A stretch of DNA of 8,634 nt from Cytophagales bacterium (GTDB lineage Bacteria > Bacteroidota > Bacteroidia > Cytophagales > Amoebophilaceae): contig JAKSDE010000166.1 in the NCBI GenBank assembly GCA_022360235.1, positions 1 through 8,634 of the forward strand. Reading direction: 5' to 3'. This document shows positions 1 to 7,296 of this stretch, in pieces. Each line of letters begins with the position of its first letter. The stretch's first letter is position 1. Below the pieces are notes generated by a model that worked only from the letters and a program-made list of their open reading frames with translations, was not told where the DNA came from and made no database searches. A program made the translations under genes and the position numbers.

Positions 1-51
1 ACTAAAAACTTAGCCTGCTGCAAAACGCCTCAAAAATAGAACCATCGAGTG

Positions 52-357
52 TTATGAAGGGTCAACTAATTCTTGCTCTGAATGATACTTCGTCTTGAAA
101 GAAAGACCACGTTCCTGGCAGAGCGAAGTAAACTTTTCTTGATACATAGTAAAATCAAGCATGGCACCACCCTCACACAACTCCTCTCTAAGCGATTTGA
201 TAGCCGACACCTCCTGACACACAGCTTCATTCCAGTCTTTGCCTTCTGGGGGAATGATCACCTGATAGGGGCAAGATTTTTCTCTCAGATACGCTCCTAC
301 CTGAGCAATCATTCTTTTACCGGCCTTGCGTAAGGTATGAAATTTACTCGCTGGCAC
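52..357 (-). pseudogene. C-terminal remnant of a Toprim-domain (relaxase/primase-type) mobilisation protein
   Basis: The 101-residue reading frame (GTG start) resembles the end of Toprim domains found in DUF3991/relaxase-associated and plasmid primase proteins. AGKRMIAQVGAYLRE resembles the helix after the Toprim acidic DxD strand, and IIPPEGKDWNEAV matches the PPEGKDWNE signature. The acidic residues and catalytic Glu expected upstream are missing. In their place stands an unrelated lead (SKFHTLRK), and the frame closes at a TGA at 370-372, directly beside the stop of the neighbouring hydrolase gene at 373. There is therefore no room for the missing N-terminus, and no other start or ribosome site is evident. 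I infer a truncated leftover of an integrated conjugative or mobilisable element, not a functional gene. The family assignment rests on one short motif; a small expressed protein cannot be excluded. Confidence 0.55.
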
Positions 358-372
358 GCTACTGTATGCTCA

Positions 373-1149
373 CTAATGACATGAATCGTTTAAGAAGCTA
401 TCTACTATATCGAAGAATAGCTGAGGTTGATCTGTATGAACCCAATGGCCAGCGTTTTCAACTGTTTTTAAAATGAAATTAGGAAACATTGTTTGGATGA
501 GTTCTAAATCTTTCTCCAGAATATAGTCTGAATGCGCGCCCCGTACAAAAAGGGTAGGCTTAAAAAAAGGTGCTTTTAAAACGACAGCTTTTCCTACCTT
601 ATCCATGTTGATAGCAATGACGTTGAGGTTAGGCCGCCAACCAAACCGCCCTGTCTCTGTTCTGTAAATATTTTTCATAATAAATTGCCGAAAGCCTTGT
701 TCAGGAACTAAGCTAGACAGCGCCCCTTCAATCTCTTTTCGTGTGTGCATACTTTCAAGTGCTAATTGCTGTAGTCTGTTCAGGAGCATGATAAGTTCTT
801 TGTTCGCATATGCTTTGGGAGCTATATCAGCGACAACAAGTTTAGCTAGCTTTTCTGGATATATCTGTGCAAACTGCATGGCTACTTTCCCTCCCATGGA
901 ATGGCCTAAGATAGTAGGCATTTTTATAGTATGGCTTTCAATAAAACGGTTCAGGTCTTCTACCATTACCTCCAATTGAAACACATCGCTATGAAATGAC
1001 CTACCATGATTTCGAAGGTCAACAAGGTATAGTTTGAAGTTGTCTGCTAATTTTTTCGAAAAGGTATGCCAGTTATCTGACATACCTAGTAGTCCGGGTA
1101 ATATAATGACAGGTTTTCCTTGACCAAGCGCTTTATAAAAAAGTTCCAT
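373..1149 (-). CDS. alpha/beta-fold hydrolase, YbfF/ABHD11-like esterase
   Basis: This 258-residue protein has the usual length for YbfF-type serine esterases. Visible landmarks are the oxyanion-hole strand ILPGLLGMSDNW (residues 16-27), VDLRNHGRS (43-51), the nucleophile elbow GHSMGG with Ser84, VVADIAP with Asp108, and AGHWVH with His235. The Ser84-Asp108 spacing equals that described for E. coli YbfF (Ser89, Asp113, His234), where the acid sits after strand 6 instead of its usual later position. Asp208 in RGAHSDY is the alternative acid. There is no signal peptide, so it is probably a cytoplasmic carboxyl- or thioesterase; the substrate is unknown. The ATG at 1149 is the natural start, since the protein begins two residues before the first strand. 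It is transcribed divergently from nuoJ across 73 bases and nothing in the context points to a pathway. Confidence 0.9.
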   Translation of the reverse strand: MELFYKALGQGKPVIILPGLLGMSDNWHTFSKKLADNFKLYLVDLRNHGRSFHSDVFQLEVMVEDLNRFIESHTIKMPTILGHSMGGKVAMQFAQIYPEKLAKLVVADIAPKAYANKELIMLLNRLQQLALESMHTRKEIEGALSSLVPEQGFRQFIMKNIYRTETGRFGWRPNLNVIAINMDKVGKAVVLKAPFFKPTLFVRGAHSDYILEKDLELIQTMFPNFILKTVENAGHWVHTDQPQLFFDIVDSFLNDSCH

Positions 1150-1222
1150 CTAACAAGATTTTTTATTTTTTCTATTAAATTTAAGTCTTTCAAATTAAGG
1201 GAGCGTAATGTAAAGGTAATGA

Positions 1223-1759
1223 ATGTGTACTGTTGATTTACTATACTATATCTTTTCTAGCCTGATCGTTATTTCGGCACTTTTTATTTTAGTAACCGAC
1301 CATATTCTTTATGCGGCACTTATGCTTATGCTTACACTGTTAGGGATAGCAGCCATCTATATCTTGGTGAATGCAGAATTTATAGCGGTTACACAGCTCA
1401 TGGTGTATGTAGGGGGCATATTGCTTTTGATCTTATTTGGTATCATGTTGACGAGCCAAGAAGCAAAAAATACGCTTCGTCTATTCTCGTATCAGCAGTT
1501 TTTTCGTATACTATGGGTATGCGTATTGTTTACTTTGTTACTACTTTCCATCTTTCGTATTGATTTTAAAGCACTGGGTTGGATTAAAAATTCGTTGGAA
1601 GGTGCGACTACGTCTCCTACAGAAAATCCTATAGAAAAAGTTGGGTTACAACTGCTAAGTAAGTATGCATTAATTTTTGAGTTAGTCGCCCTCTTATTGC
1701 TTATTGCTTTAGTGGGAGCAGTTTATATAGCACGTAGGAATCATCAAAATAAAAGCTAG
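1223..1759 (+). CDS. nuoJ: NADH-quinone oxidoreductase subunit J
   Basis: NuoJ (ND6 homologue) is a membrane-arm subunit of respiratory complex I, part of the link between quinone reduction and proton pumping. The 178-residue product has five predicted membrane segments, at about 5-24, 28-48, 53-76, 93-111 and 147-170, matching the NuoJ topology. The third, NAEFIAVTQLMVYVGGILLL, is the family's most conserved stretch and contains the glycine-rich pi-bulge region. The last segment (FELVALLLLIALVGAVYIA) is also typical. The ATG at 1223 is preferred because the nearby ATG at 1219 runs into a stop after five codons, and an AAGG lies six bases upstream. In most genomes nuoJ sits between nuoI and nuoK. 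Here it stands alone between a divergent hydrolase gene and a convergent envC-like gene, so complex I genes must be dispersed or partly lost. Confidence 0.93.
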   Translation: MCTVDLLYYIFSSLIVISALFILVTDHILYAALMLMLTLLGIAAIYILVNAEFIAVTQLMVYVGGILLLILFGIMLTSQEAKNTLRLFSYQQFFRILWVCVLFTLLLLSIFRIDFKALGWIKNSLEGATTSPTENPIEKVGLQLLSKYALIFELVALLLLIALVGAVYIARRNHQNKS

Positions 1760-1779
1760 AAGCGTTACGTCTACTTTTT
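1757..1779 (+). terminator. possible weak terminator at the nuoJ/envC convergent junction
   Basis: TAGA-AG-CG-TTA-CG-TCTA forms a small bulged hairpin (1757-1773) followed by CTTTTT (1774-1779), reading in the nuoJ direction. The outer arms are the two convergent stop codons themselves, TAG for nuoJ at 1757-1759 and TAG for the envC-like gene at 1771-1773 on the other strand. Only six base pairs with a two-base bulge support it, so it may be fortuitous. Confidence 0.25.
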
Positions 1780-2994
1780 CATGAGCCACAATTCTGGGTT
1801 CAACTTCTGGTTATTCTTCCATAGTTGAAACTGAAGTTCGGTGATTCCATTTTTATCTGTATAGAGCGTACCAATAGGATCTTTCGCTTTTACATGTTGT
1901 CCTACTTTTACAGAAGTACTTTGTAGCTTAGCATAAACGGTGTGGTATTCACCGTGTTGAATAATGACTACTTTCCTCATACCTGGCACAAACACAACGG
2001 CTTTTATAGTACCTTCAAAAACAGCACGCGCTACTTCACCTTTGTTGCTCTGAATATCTATTCCTAAATTTTCTACCATCACCTTGCTGAGTACAGAATG
2101 AACGCGGGTTCCGAATTTGCCACTCACAAAACCTGCATTTACTGGCCAAGGGAGCTTCCCTCGATTTTCGTCAAAGTTGGTAGAAAGTGCTTTGGCTGTA
2201 GGTGTTAAAGTGACTACATTGGTTGATTTTGAGGAAGCCTTTTGAACACTACCCCCTTTTTTTACCTCTTCTTGAACAACATCGGTGATAAGCTTATTGA
2301 GTCGCTTTACAGCAGCATTTCTTGTAGCTAGTTCTTTGCAAAGTTCATCACGCTTTTTGTTGAGGGTGGCAATGGTGTGTGCTTGCTTTTGTTTTAACGC
2401 CACTAGTTGGTTTTTTTCTTGATTTTGTTGCTGTAATAGTGCTTGCTTTTCTTTTCTTTTCTCCTCAGCAGCTACTTGTTGCCCTTTCAACAATGCTTTC
2501 ACTTTTGCAATTTCATCAAACTGCCTCTTTCTCACCTTTGTATAGTGCTTCAAATAGCGTAGCCGTTGAAGTAGTTGATTGAAAGACGTCGAAGAGAAAA
2601 TAAAAATAAGTTTATTGATATGGTTAATGGCTTTACTCCCTGCATAGATCATCACAGCATACTCTTTTTTTAATTGTGCTAAGTCTCCTTCTAAGGCCGT
2701 AACGCTACTATAGATCTGGCTAATTTCTTTGTCGAGCGCATTAATTTCATGATTGATCGATTGAATAAATAGTTCGTTTGCTTCAATCTGTGTATTGATA
2801 GCATTGAGTTGACCTATACTCGCTTTTTTTTTGCTTTCTGTTTCAGCTAAGATTTTTTGTGCTTGCTTTATTTTTTTGAGTAGCTCTCTTTTTTCTTTTT
2901 CCCACTGTGCTTTACGCTTGGGGGCTTGTGCAGAAAAACAGAAGAGGGGTATAATTAAAGTAACGAATAGAATATAGCTCTTACCTTTTGCCAT
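1771..2994 (-). CDS. EnvC-like murein hydrolase activator with degenerate LytM (M23) domain
   Basis: This is an exported coiled-coil protein with a C-terminal LytM/M23 domain. Such proteins activate cell-wall amidases during division rather than cutting peptidoglycan. From the ATG at 2994 (407 residues) it has a signal peptide (MAKGKS, hydrophobic YILFVTLIIPLFCF, then SAQA), a long coiled coil at about 26-245, a Ser/Thr linker and a LytM domain at about 280-405. The zinc ligands are lost: HxGxD is NLGID (Asn309), the central His is Lys356 in VYAKL, and HLHFE is replaced by ELQFQ (Glu386, Gln388). This agrees with an EnvC/NlpD-type activator. An ATG at 3036 would add 14 residues but overlaps the upstream gene by 56 bases instead of 14 and gives an over-long signal peptide; it remains possible. 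It is the last gene of the five-gene run. Confidence 0.9.
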   Translation of the reverse strand: MAKGKSYILFVTLIIPLFCFSAQAPKRKAQWEKEKRELLKKIKQAQKILAETESKKKASIGQLNAINTQIEANELFIQSINHEINALDKEISQIYSSVTALEGDLAQLKKEYAVMIYAGSKAINHINKLIFIFSSTSFNQLLQRLRYLKHYTKVRKRQFDEIAKVKALLKGQQVAAEEKRKEKQALLQQQNQEKNQLVALKQKQAHTIATLNKKRDELCKELATRNAAVKRLNKLITDVVQEEVKKGGSVQKASSKSTNVVTLTPTAKALSTNFDENRGKLPWPVNAGFVSGKFGTRVHSVLSKVMVENLGIDIQSNKGEVARAVFEGTIKAVVFVPGMRKVVIIQHGEYHTVYAKLQSTSVKVGQHVKAKDPIGTLYTDKNGITELQFQLWKNNQKLNPELWLMKK

Positions 2995-3739
2995 ACTTTT
3001 TAGGAATGCTAAAGGGAAAACGTATCGGTTTTTCATCGGCCTTTACATGGCCGATCGTAGCTGTTGCTCTAAAAAATTCTTTACCTCTGTTAAAGCGAAT
3101 AACAATTTGTCTATGATGAGCAAAAGTGTTTTCCTTCAGTTTCTTAAATCGTCCATACGCCATAGTGAGGCTACTACTTGTTGGTGTCTCTAGCATTTCT
3201 ATCCTTTCAAGCTTCATGAAATCTCGATTAATAAAACTTTTAACTTTTAAATCACCTTTTTTTTGGTTGATAACAAACTGTCTTTTATTTTTCTTTATCT
3301 TCTCTCTTTTTTCGTGTAAAAAGGGAACTTCTCCTAGCAGTACTGCCTGAATCAAATCATAACTTACTTCGAAATGAAGTATTCTACGCAAAGTAGGATA
3401 GTCATAAACATGGTAAGTGCGATTGATATGATTGATGAGGGTCATCGCATCTTTGGTAATCATCCCTCTTATTACTTCAACACCTAACGTAGAAGTGATG
3501 GAAAACCATAGGATACTGTCCTTTTGAATTCTTAGTTTTGTATTCGTTGTAATACTATTGTGCTGATCTTCATAGTGTACTTTGGTGGACAGACTTAAAT
3601 AGTTGAAATCGAGGGGCTGAATAACTAATTCATTGCTATCGAGAAGGCTTTGTTGAGGGATAAGTTTTCGTTGGCAAGCACTTAGATAGCTACTTAATAA
3701 ACTAAGAAAGCAAAATAAGTATACATTTAGCCTACTCAT
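2981..3739 (-). CDS. DUF4292 family lipoprotein
   Basis: This 252-residue lipoprotein has a hydrophobic signal (residues 5-19) ending in a clear lipobox, LSAC, with Cys22 as the predicted lipidated residue. The body resembles the DUF4292 family of Bacteroidota, including the stretch KDSILWFSITSTLGVEVIRG (about 73-92) and TKDAMTLINHINRTYHVYDY just after it. The beta-strand-rich pattern of short amphipathic segments recalls LolA/LolB-like lipid-binding folds, but that is inference and no function is established. The C-terminus is basic (IPKKYGKR). It starts inside the upstream TPR gene: ATGAGTAG holds both its ATG (3739) and the TPR stop, an 8-base overlap that suggests translational coupling. 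It overlaps the envC-like start by 14 bases. The outer envelope is the expected location. Confidence 0.88.
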   Translation of the reverse strand: MSRLNVYLFCFLSLLSSYLSACQRKLIPQQSLLDSNELVIQPLDFNYLSLSTKVHYEDQHNSITTNTKLRIQKDSILWFSITSTLGVEVIRGMITKDAMTLINHINRTYHVYDYPTLRRILHFEVSYDLIQAVLLGEVPFLHEKREKIKKNKRQFVINQKKGDLKVKSFINRDFMKLERIEMLETPTSSSLTMAYGRFKKLKENTFAHHRQIVIRFNRGKEFFRATATIGHVKADEKPIRFPFSIPKKYGKR

Positions 3740-5504
3740 ATAGTTTTTGGTCTTTGAGCTTTTGATGGATCAACGCTGAGACATTTTCTCTATCCTTGGC
3801 TTTTTCCCATTGCTCGACGGCTTCTTTTTTCTTTCCTAGGCGATAAAGTACGTCTCCATAATGCTCTAAGATTTCTCCAGTTGCTTCTTCTTCCATGATT
3901 TCGATTGCTTTTTCAAGTTGTTTTTTCGCCTCCTCATAGTTACCCATCATATATAGTACCCAACCATAGGTATCTAAGTAAGTAGGATTATCGGGGTTAT
4001 CTTCAATGAGCATAGCAGCCATTTGATTGGCTAGCGGTAATTTTTCTTTTCGCAAAGCTAGGAAATAACTATAGTTGTTAAGTACGTAATAGTTGTCATT
4101 ATCAAAATTTAACACTGCTTCATAACACGCATCTGCTAAGCTATATTTTTTTAATTCACTATAGACATCTCCTAGCTGACTGTTAAAGGCATTCACGAGG
4201 GCGAGGCTATCATTTGCTCGTTTTTCTCCCTTTTCAAAGGCGTTTGCTGCTTCTTGGTATTGTTTTTTTAGTCTATGGCCTACCCCCTTATAGTAATAGA
4301 AAGCTGCTTTATCAGGGAAATGTTTCAATGCTTCTTCAGAAAAGCTGAGTACACTATCGATAGCATTCTGTTCTAAAGAGATCGTGATGATGTTATCCCA
4401 TAGTTTATAATTAGTACTATCTAGCTGAAGCGCATTCAAATAATTTTTTTGCGCTTGTGCTTTGTCATCTACTATAAAATATAAATCTCCACAAACAGCA
4501 TGGGCATAGGCTTCATTGGGGTAAGCTGTCACAAGTATAGTAGCTAGTTCCTTAGCAAGGGTTTCTGCTTCTGCATGGGGCAAATTTCCGATGTAAGCTA
4601 CCATCAATTCAAGCTTGGTCATAAAGGGTAGCTCATTACTTGTAAGTATTTCTTTAGCATAGGTTTCAACGTCTTTAAGATCACCTTCCTCTATATAAAG
4701 TTGGACAAGACGTAACTTAGCATACACGTGGTCTGGGTTCATGGCTAGATAATCAAGCAGATAGGGGATGGCCTCTTTAGCATGATCATTGACTGCTAAA
4801 ATTTCAACAAGGATTAGAATGTAATCTTCTTCATGGGGATGGGCTTTGATGAGTTTCTCTCCTGCTGCTACTGCTTTATCTAACCTATTTTGTAATAGGT
4901 AAGCCGCTTGCTTTCTAAAGATGATGTCTAGAACGACGCCTCGTTTTTTCTCTAGTCGATTATAAACTTTAATGGCTTTGGAATAGGCTTGTTGATGAAT
5001 ATAAAGGTTGGCCAAGTCAAAGACTTGTTCATCAGTAGGGGGGATTTGTCGAAGCATTTTTTTATAGATTGCTGTAGCTTCTTTGTACTGAGATCGGCTT
5101 ATATAAATCTCTACGGCCGATAAATAATAAAATTTGTTATCAGGGGCTAATTTGATAGATGTATAGGCATGCACAGTTGCTGAGGTAGCTGACTGTTCTT
5201 CTAATTCGGGGTACTGATGGAGTAGTTGGGCTAGGTTGAAGTGAATAGCAGCATTAAGTGGATCTATTTGTAGCGCACGTTGAAAGTTTGTATAGGCCTG
5301 TTCAGGGTTATCCCTCATGAAGTTACTCACTCCATCTATAAAAAAGCGTTCGGCCTTCTGTAAGTCTTCTTGGGAGGGTTGCTTACGCTTTGCTTCCTTT
5401 TCAAGCTCTTTAACATAGCGTGAAGCAAGGCTTCGGGCCTTGACTGCTGGCATACCTACAAAAAGTACGCAAAAGATGAGTAAATAGATAAATTTTAATT
5501 TCAT
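3732..5504 (-). CDS. exported tetratricopeptide repeat (TPR) protein
   Basis: From the ATG at 5504 this is a 590-residue protein with a signal peptide (MKLKFIY, hydrophobic core to about residue 19, cleavage near AVKA). The rest is built almost wholly of about twelve TPR-like helix pairs, for example PEQAYTNFQRALQIDPLN, AKEAIPYLLDYLAMNPDH, AQKNYLNALQLDSTN, YQEAANAFEKGEKR and YEEAKKQLEKAIEIMEE. The Trp/Tyr/Gly/Ala/Pro consensus positions are kept, best in the last repeats (YLDTYGWVLYMMGNY). It probably acts as a periplasmic or outer-membrane-associated scaffold; the partner is not known. An ATG at 5519 (five residues longer) and a TTG at 5522 are in frame, but the 5504 start gives the tightest signal sequence. 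It lies 64 bases after the nucleotidyltransferase gene and overlaps the DUF4292 gene by 8 bases. Confidence 0.9.
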   Translation of the reverse strand: MKLKFIYLLIFCVLFVGMPAVKARSLASRYVKELEKEAKRKQPSQEDLQKAERFFIDGVSNFMRDNPEQAYTNFQRALQIDPLNAAIHFNLAQLLHQYPELEEQSATSATVHAYTSIKLAPDNKFYYLSAVEIYISRSQYKEATAIYKKMLRQIPPTDEQVFDLANLYIHQQAYSKAIKVYNRLEKKRGVVLDIIFRKQAAYLLQNRLDKAVAAGEKLIKAHPHEEDYILILVEILAVNDHAKEAIPYLLDYLAMNPDHVYAKLRLVQLYIEEGDLKDVETYAKEILTSNELPFMTKLELMVAYIGNLPHAEAETLAKELATILVTAYPNEAYAHAVCGDLYFIVDDKAQAQKNYLNALQLDSTNYKLWDNIITISLEQNAIDSVLSFSEEALKHFPDKAAFYYYKGVGHRLKKQYQEAANAFEKGEKRANDSLALVNAFNSQLGDVYSELKKYSLADACYEAVLNFDNDNYYVLNNYSYFLALRKEKLPLANQMAAMLIEDNPDNPTYLDTYGWVLYMMGNYEEAKKQLEKAIEIMEEEATGEILEHYGDVLYRLGKKKEAVEQWEKAKDRENVSALIHQKLKDQKLYE

Positions 5505-5568
5505 GCTGCATGGGATCATCAAGCACTATCAAATACGTTTTTTTATAGCTAATCGCTTCTTTTACTCG

Positions 5569-6576
5569 TTAGCCTACTAAGCTATTATAGTCACCGATAC
5601 TTACATCGACGCTTTTTCCAACAAAATTTACATAACTTCCTAGCATCGAATTTTTCAAATTAGCATTACTGATAGCACTCTGTTCTTGAATAATGCTGTT
5701 TTGTATTCTTGAATCATGAATACGAGAATTATTACCTACAGATACATAGGGACCTAAGACAGTATTGCTAATGGCTACATTTTCACCTATATAAACAGGA
5801 GGAATAATTACACTATTGTTAACTTGTGCTGTTGGGGCAATTAAGTGGCTTTCATCTTTGATGAAGTCCAAGAAACGCTTATTCGTATTTACAGTGGCTT
5901 CTTTGTTTCCACAGTCTAGCCACTCTTCTACTTCCTGTGTAACAAATTTTATTCCTCCATTCTTCATGTTCTCTAGCACATCGGTTAGCTGATACTCGCC
6001 ATTCCCTTTAAAGTTTTTATGGATTAAGTCATGAATAGCGCGCTTAAGGACTTGCCCCTCCCCAAAGTAGTAAATTCCAATAATGGCTAGATTAGAAACA
6101 AAGTTCTTCGGCTTCTCCACAAAGTCTGAGATCGTTCTATTTTTGTTGAGGTTAACCACCCCAAAGGATGCTGGATTGTCTACCTCTTTTACCCATATAC
6201 TTCCCTGCTGGGCTGTATCTAAAGTAAAGTTAGCTTTAAAAAGCGTATCTGCAAAAGCAATAATGACCCTGCCGACTAAGATTTCCTCCGCGCAAAGTAC
6301 AGCATGGGCAGTACCAAAGGCTTCTTTCTGGTAGTAGAGTTTTGCTTCAGCACCAATATTTTGCGCAATTTTTCTTAGATTTTCTTCTACAGCCTTTCCA
6401 AATTCGCCAATGATAAAGCCTATGGTAGTTATTTTTTCTTGACAGACTTCCCTGATTTCCTCTACCAATCTTTCTACGATGGGTTTACCTGCAATGGGAA
6501 GCAAGGGTTTAGGCGTGGTCAATGTATGAGGACGCATGCGTTTCCCTTGGCCCGCCATAGGAATGATTAGCTTCAT
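5569..6576 (-). CDS. sugar-phosphate nucleotidyltransferase with C-terminal hexapeptide (left-handed beta-helix) repeats
   Basis: This 335-residue enzyme of the RmlA/GlmU-N type transfers a nucleotidyl group to a sugar 1-phosphate to form an NDP-sugar. Residues 1-240 form the Rossmann-like catalytic domain: GQGKRMRPHT (9-18) and PKPLLPIAGKP (22-32) are the nucleotide-binding loop, with Lys23 the conserved lysine. ADT (Asp110) is the metal ligand position, followed by VEKP (153-156), GNGEYQLTDV (191-200) and WLDCGNK with Asp221. Residues 245-330 carry irregular hexapeptide repeats (APTAQV, VYIGENVAI, VLGPYVSVG and so on), as in GlmU-like and archaeal-type bifunctional enzymes, but too short and irregular to claim acetyltransferase activity. 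The sugar (glucose, GlcNAc or other) cannot be told from sequence alone. It follows dut by 52 bases and precedes the TPR gene in the run. Confidence 0.9.
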   Translation of the reverse strand: MKLIIPMAGQGKRMRPHTLTTPKPLLPIAGKPIVERLVEEIREVCQEKITTIGFIIGEFGKAVEENLRKIAQNIGAEAKLYYQKEAFGTAHAVLCAEEILVGRVIIAFADTLFKANFTLDTAQQGSIWVKEVDNPASFGVVNLNKNRTISDFVEKPKNFVSNLAIIGIYYFGEGQVLKRAIHDLIHKNFKGNGEYQLTDVLENMKNGGIKFVTQEVEEWLDCGNKEATVNTNKRFLDFIKDESHLIAPTAQVNNSVIIPPVYIGENVAISNTVLGPYVSVGNNSRIHDSRIQNSIIQEQSAISNANLKNSMLGSYVNFVGKSVDVSIGDYNSLVG

Positions 6577-6628
6577 TGCTCTTTCAATTTTTTATCTAAC
6601 TATACTATCAGCAAGCAAAGAGAAAACT

Positions 6629-7063
6629 TCATGTTAACCCTGTACTGCCATATCCTCCCTCTCCTCTTGTCGTATTGCTTAATTGGGTAGCTTCTACCCA
6701 TTCCACCTTTTCATGCGCGGCTATTACCATTTGGGCAATCCGATCGCCTTCTTTAATCGTAAAATCTTGGTCAGAGAGATTGACCAGCAGTACTTTTAAC
6801 TCTCCCCGATAATCGGCATCAATCGTACCTGGGCTATTGAGTACCGTAACACCATGTTTGAAAGCCAGCCCGCTTCTAGGTCTTACTTGGGCTTCAAAGC
6901 CTTGAGGAAGTTCTATATAAAGCCCTGTACTAATTAAAGCCCGTTGTAAAGGCTTTAACGTGATGCTTGTATTAATATTTGCGCGTAAGTCCATCCCTGC
7001 CGCGCCCGCTGTGGCATAAGCAGGAACAGGATGCTTGGATTGGTTGATTACCTTTACTTGCAT
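6629..7063 (-). CDS. dut: deoxyuridine 5'-triphosphate nucleotidohydrolase (dUTPase)
   Basis: This enzyme hydrolyses dUTP to dUMP and pyrophosphate, keeping uracil out of DNA and supplying dTMP synthesis. At 144 residues it has the size of the homotrimeric all-beta dUTPases, and all five motifs are present: I AGMDLRA (22-28), II RPRSGLA (61-67), [16 protein letters not shown] (79-91, with the acidic pair Asp82/Asp84), [11 protein letters not shown] (106-114), and [11 protein letters not shown] (133-142). Tyr replaces the usual Phe of GGFGSTG in motif V, a conservative change for the uracil-stacking residue. It is the first gene of the minus-strand run and has its own promoter-like sequence just upstream. 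The ATG at 7063 matches the family N-terminus. No Shine-Dalgarno sequence is seen, as is common in Bacteroidota. Confidence 0.97.
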   Translation of the reverse strand: MQVKVINQSKHPVPAYATAGAAGMDLRANINTSITLKPLQRALISTGLYIELPQGFEAQVRPRSGLAFKHGVTVLNSPGTIDADYRGELKVLLVNLSDQDFTIKEGDRIAQMVIAAHEKVEWVEATQLSNTTRGEGGYGSTGLT

Positions 7064-7079
7064 ACTTAAAATTTGTAGA

Positions 7080-7110
7080 CAAAACTAGCAAAATAAAGGC
7101 GTATCGCCAA
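7080..7110 (-). promoter_or_regulatory. Bacteroidota-type (sigma-ABfr) promoter for dut
   Basis: On the minus strand TTG (7110-7108), a 20-base spacer and TAGTTTTG (7087-7080) fit the primary sigma factor consensus of Bacteroidota, TTTG about 19 bases before TAnnTTTG. Transcription would begin near 7073, leaving a leader of only about ten bases before the dut ATG. The spacer includes most of a perfect small palindrome, GGCG-TAT-CGCC (7098-7108), which could be an operator or chance. The match was made by eye. Confidence 0.5.
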
Positions 7111-7114
7111 GAGG

Positions 7115-7148
7115 AAAAAAAGGAGGGTATTTTAATAGCTCCCCTCCT
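7115..7148 (-). terminator. Rho-independent terminator, minus strand, upstream of dut
   Basis: Read on the minus strand, AGGAGGG (7148-7142), a 14-base loop and CCCTCCT (7127-7121) form a perfect 7-bp GC-rich stem followed at once by TTTTTT (7120-7115). This is a canonical intrinsic terminator. It would end transcription coming from the coiled-coil gene, whose stop is at 7297, and it sits just upstream of the predicted dut promoter, so the two genes are separate units. The gap of about 150 bases between stop codon and terminator is largely filled by the inverted-repeat element at 7194-7291. Confidence 0.7.
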
Positions 7149-7193
7149 CTCTCCCAGGGCACAACCTTGTCTTTCAACCTTACTTTAGCTTTA

Positions 7194-7291
7194 GGGCGTG
7201 TTGAAAAATTCGTTTTTAATCTTTAAAAAACATTGATTAGCGACAATAGGGAGCCATAATTTTAGAAAAAATGCTAAAATTCAACACACCC
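7194..7291. mobile_element. 98-bp MITE-like element (or internally deleted IS) with terminal inverted repeats
   Basis: The ends are near-perfect inverted repeats: GGGCGTGTTGAA at 7194-7205 and, on the opposite strand, GGGTGTGTTGAA reading from 7291, 11 of 12 matching; one further A/T pair outside also matches. GGGYGTGTTGAA resembles ends of IS5/IS4-type insertion sequences, though I cannot assign the family. The 98-bp element has no coding capacity. It contains two AT-rich subterminal hairpins: TTTTTAA-TCT-TTAAAAA (7213-7229), and AATTTTAG with CTAAAATT (7258-7281). TTTA flanks both sides nearly symmetrically (7190-7193 and 7293-7296), but the exact target duplication is unclear. It begins five bases after the coiled-coil gene's stop codon. 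A nonautonomous element mobilised by a transposase elsewhere is the best reading. Confidence 0.6.
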
Positions 7292-7296
7292 TTTTA

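Noticed and set aside
82..333. Plus-strand open frame of 83 codons opposite the Toprim remnant
   Set aside because: The minus strand carries the recognisable PPEGKDWNE motif; the plus frame has no family resemblance.
743..979. Plus-strand open frame inside the alpha/beta hydrolase gene
   Set aside because: The minus-strand frame has an intact catalytic triad over its full length, so this is a shadow.
1150..1222. Clear divergent promoters between the hydrolase gene and nuoJ
   Set aside because: Only an incomplete TTAATTTG on the minus strand resembles the -7 consensus, with no matching -33 element, and nothing clear is seen on the plus strand.
3034..3036. ATG at 3036 as the start of the envC-like gene
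   Set aside because: It forces a 56-base overlap and an over-long signal peptide n-region; the ATG at 2994 is better, though an AAAGG three bases upstream of 3036 keeps the longer form possible.
6083..6334. Plus-strand open frame inside the nucleotidyltransferase gene
   Set aside because: It is antisense to conserved catalytic motifs of the minus-strand enzyme and has no features of its own.
7064..7193. A riboswitch, tRNA or small RNA in the gap before dut
   Set aside because: Only the terminator hairpin, the small promoter palindrome and AT-rich sequence are visible; no cloverleaf or known riboswitch core was found.
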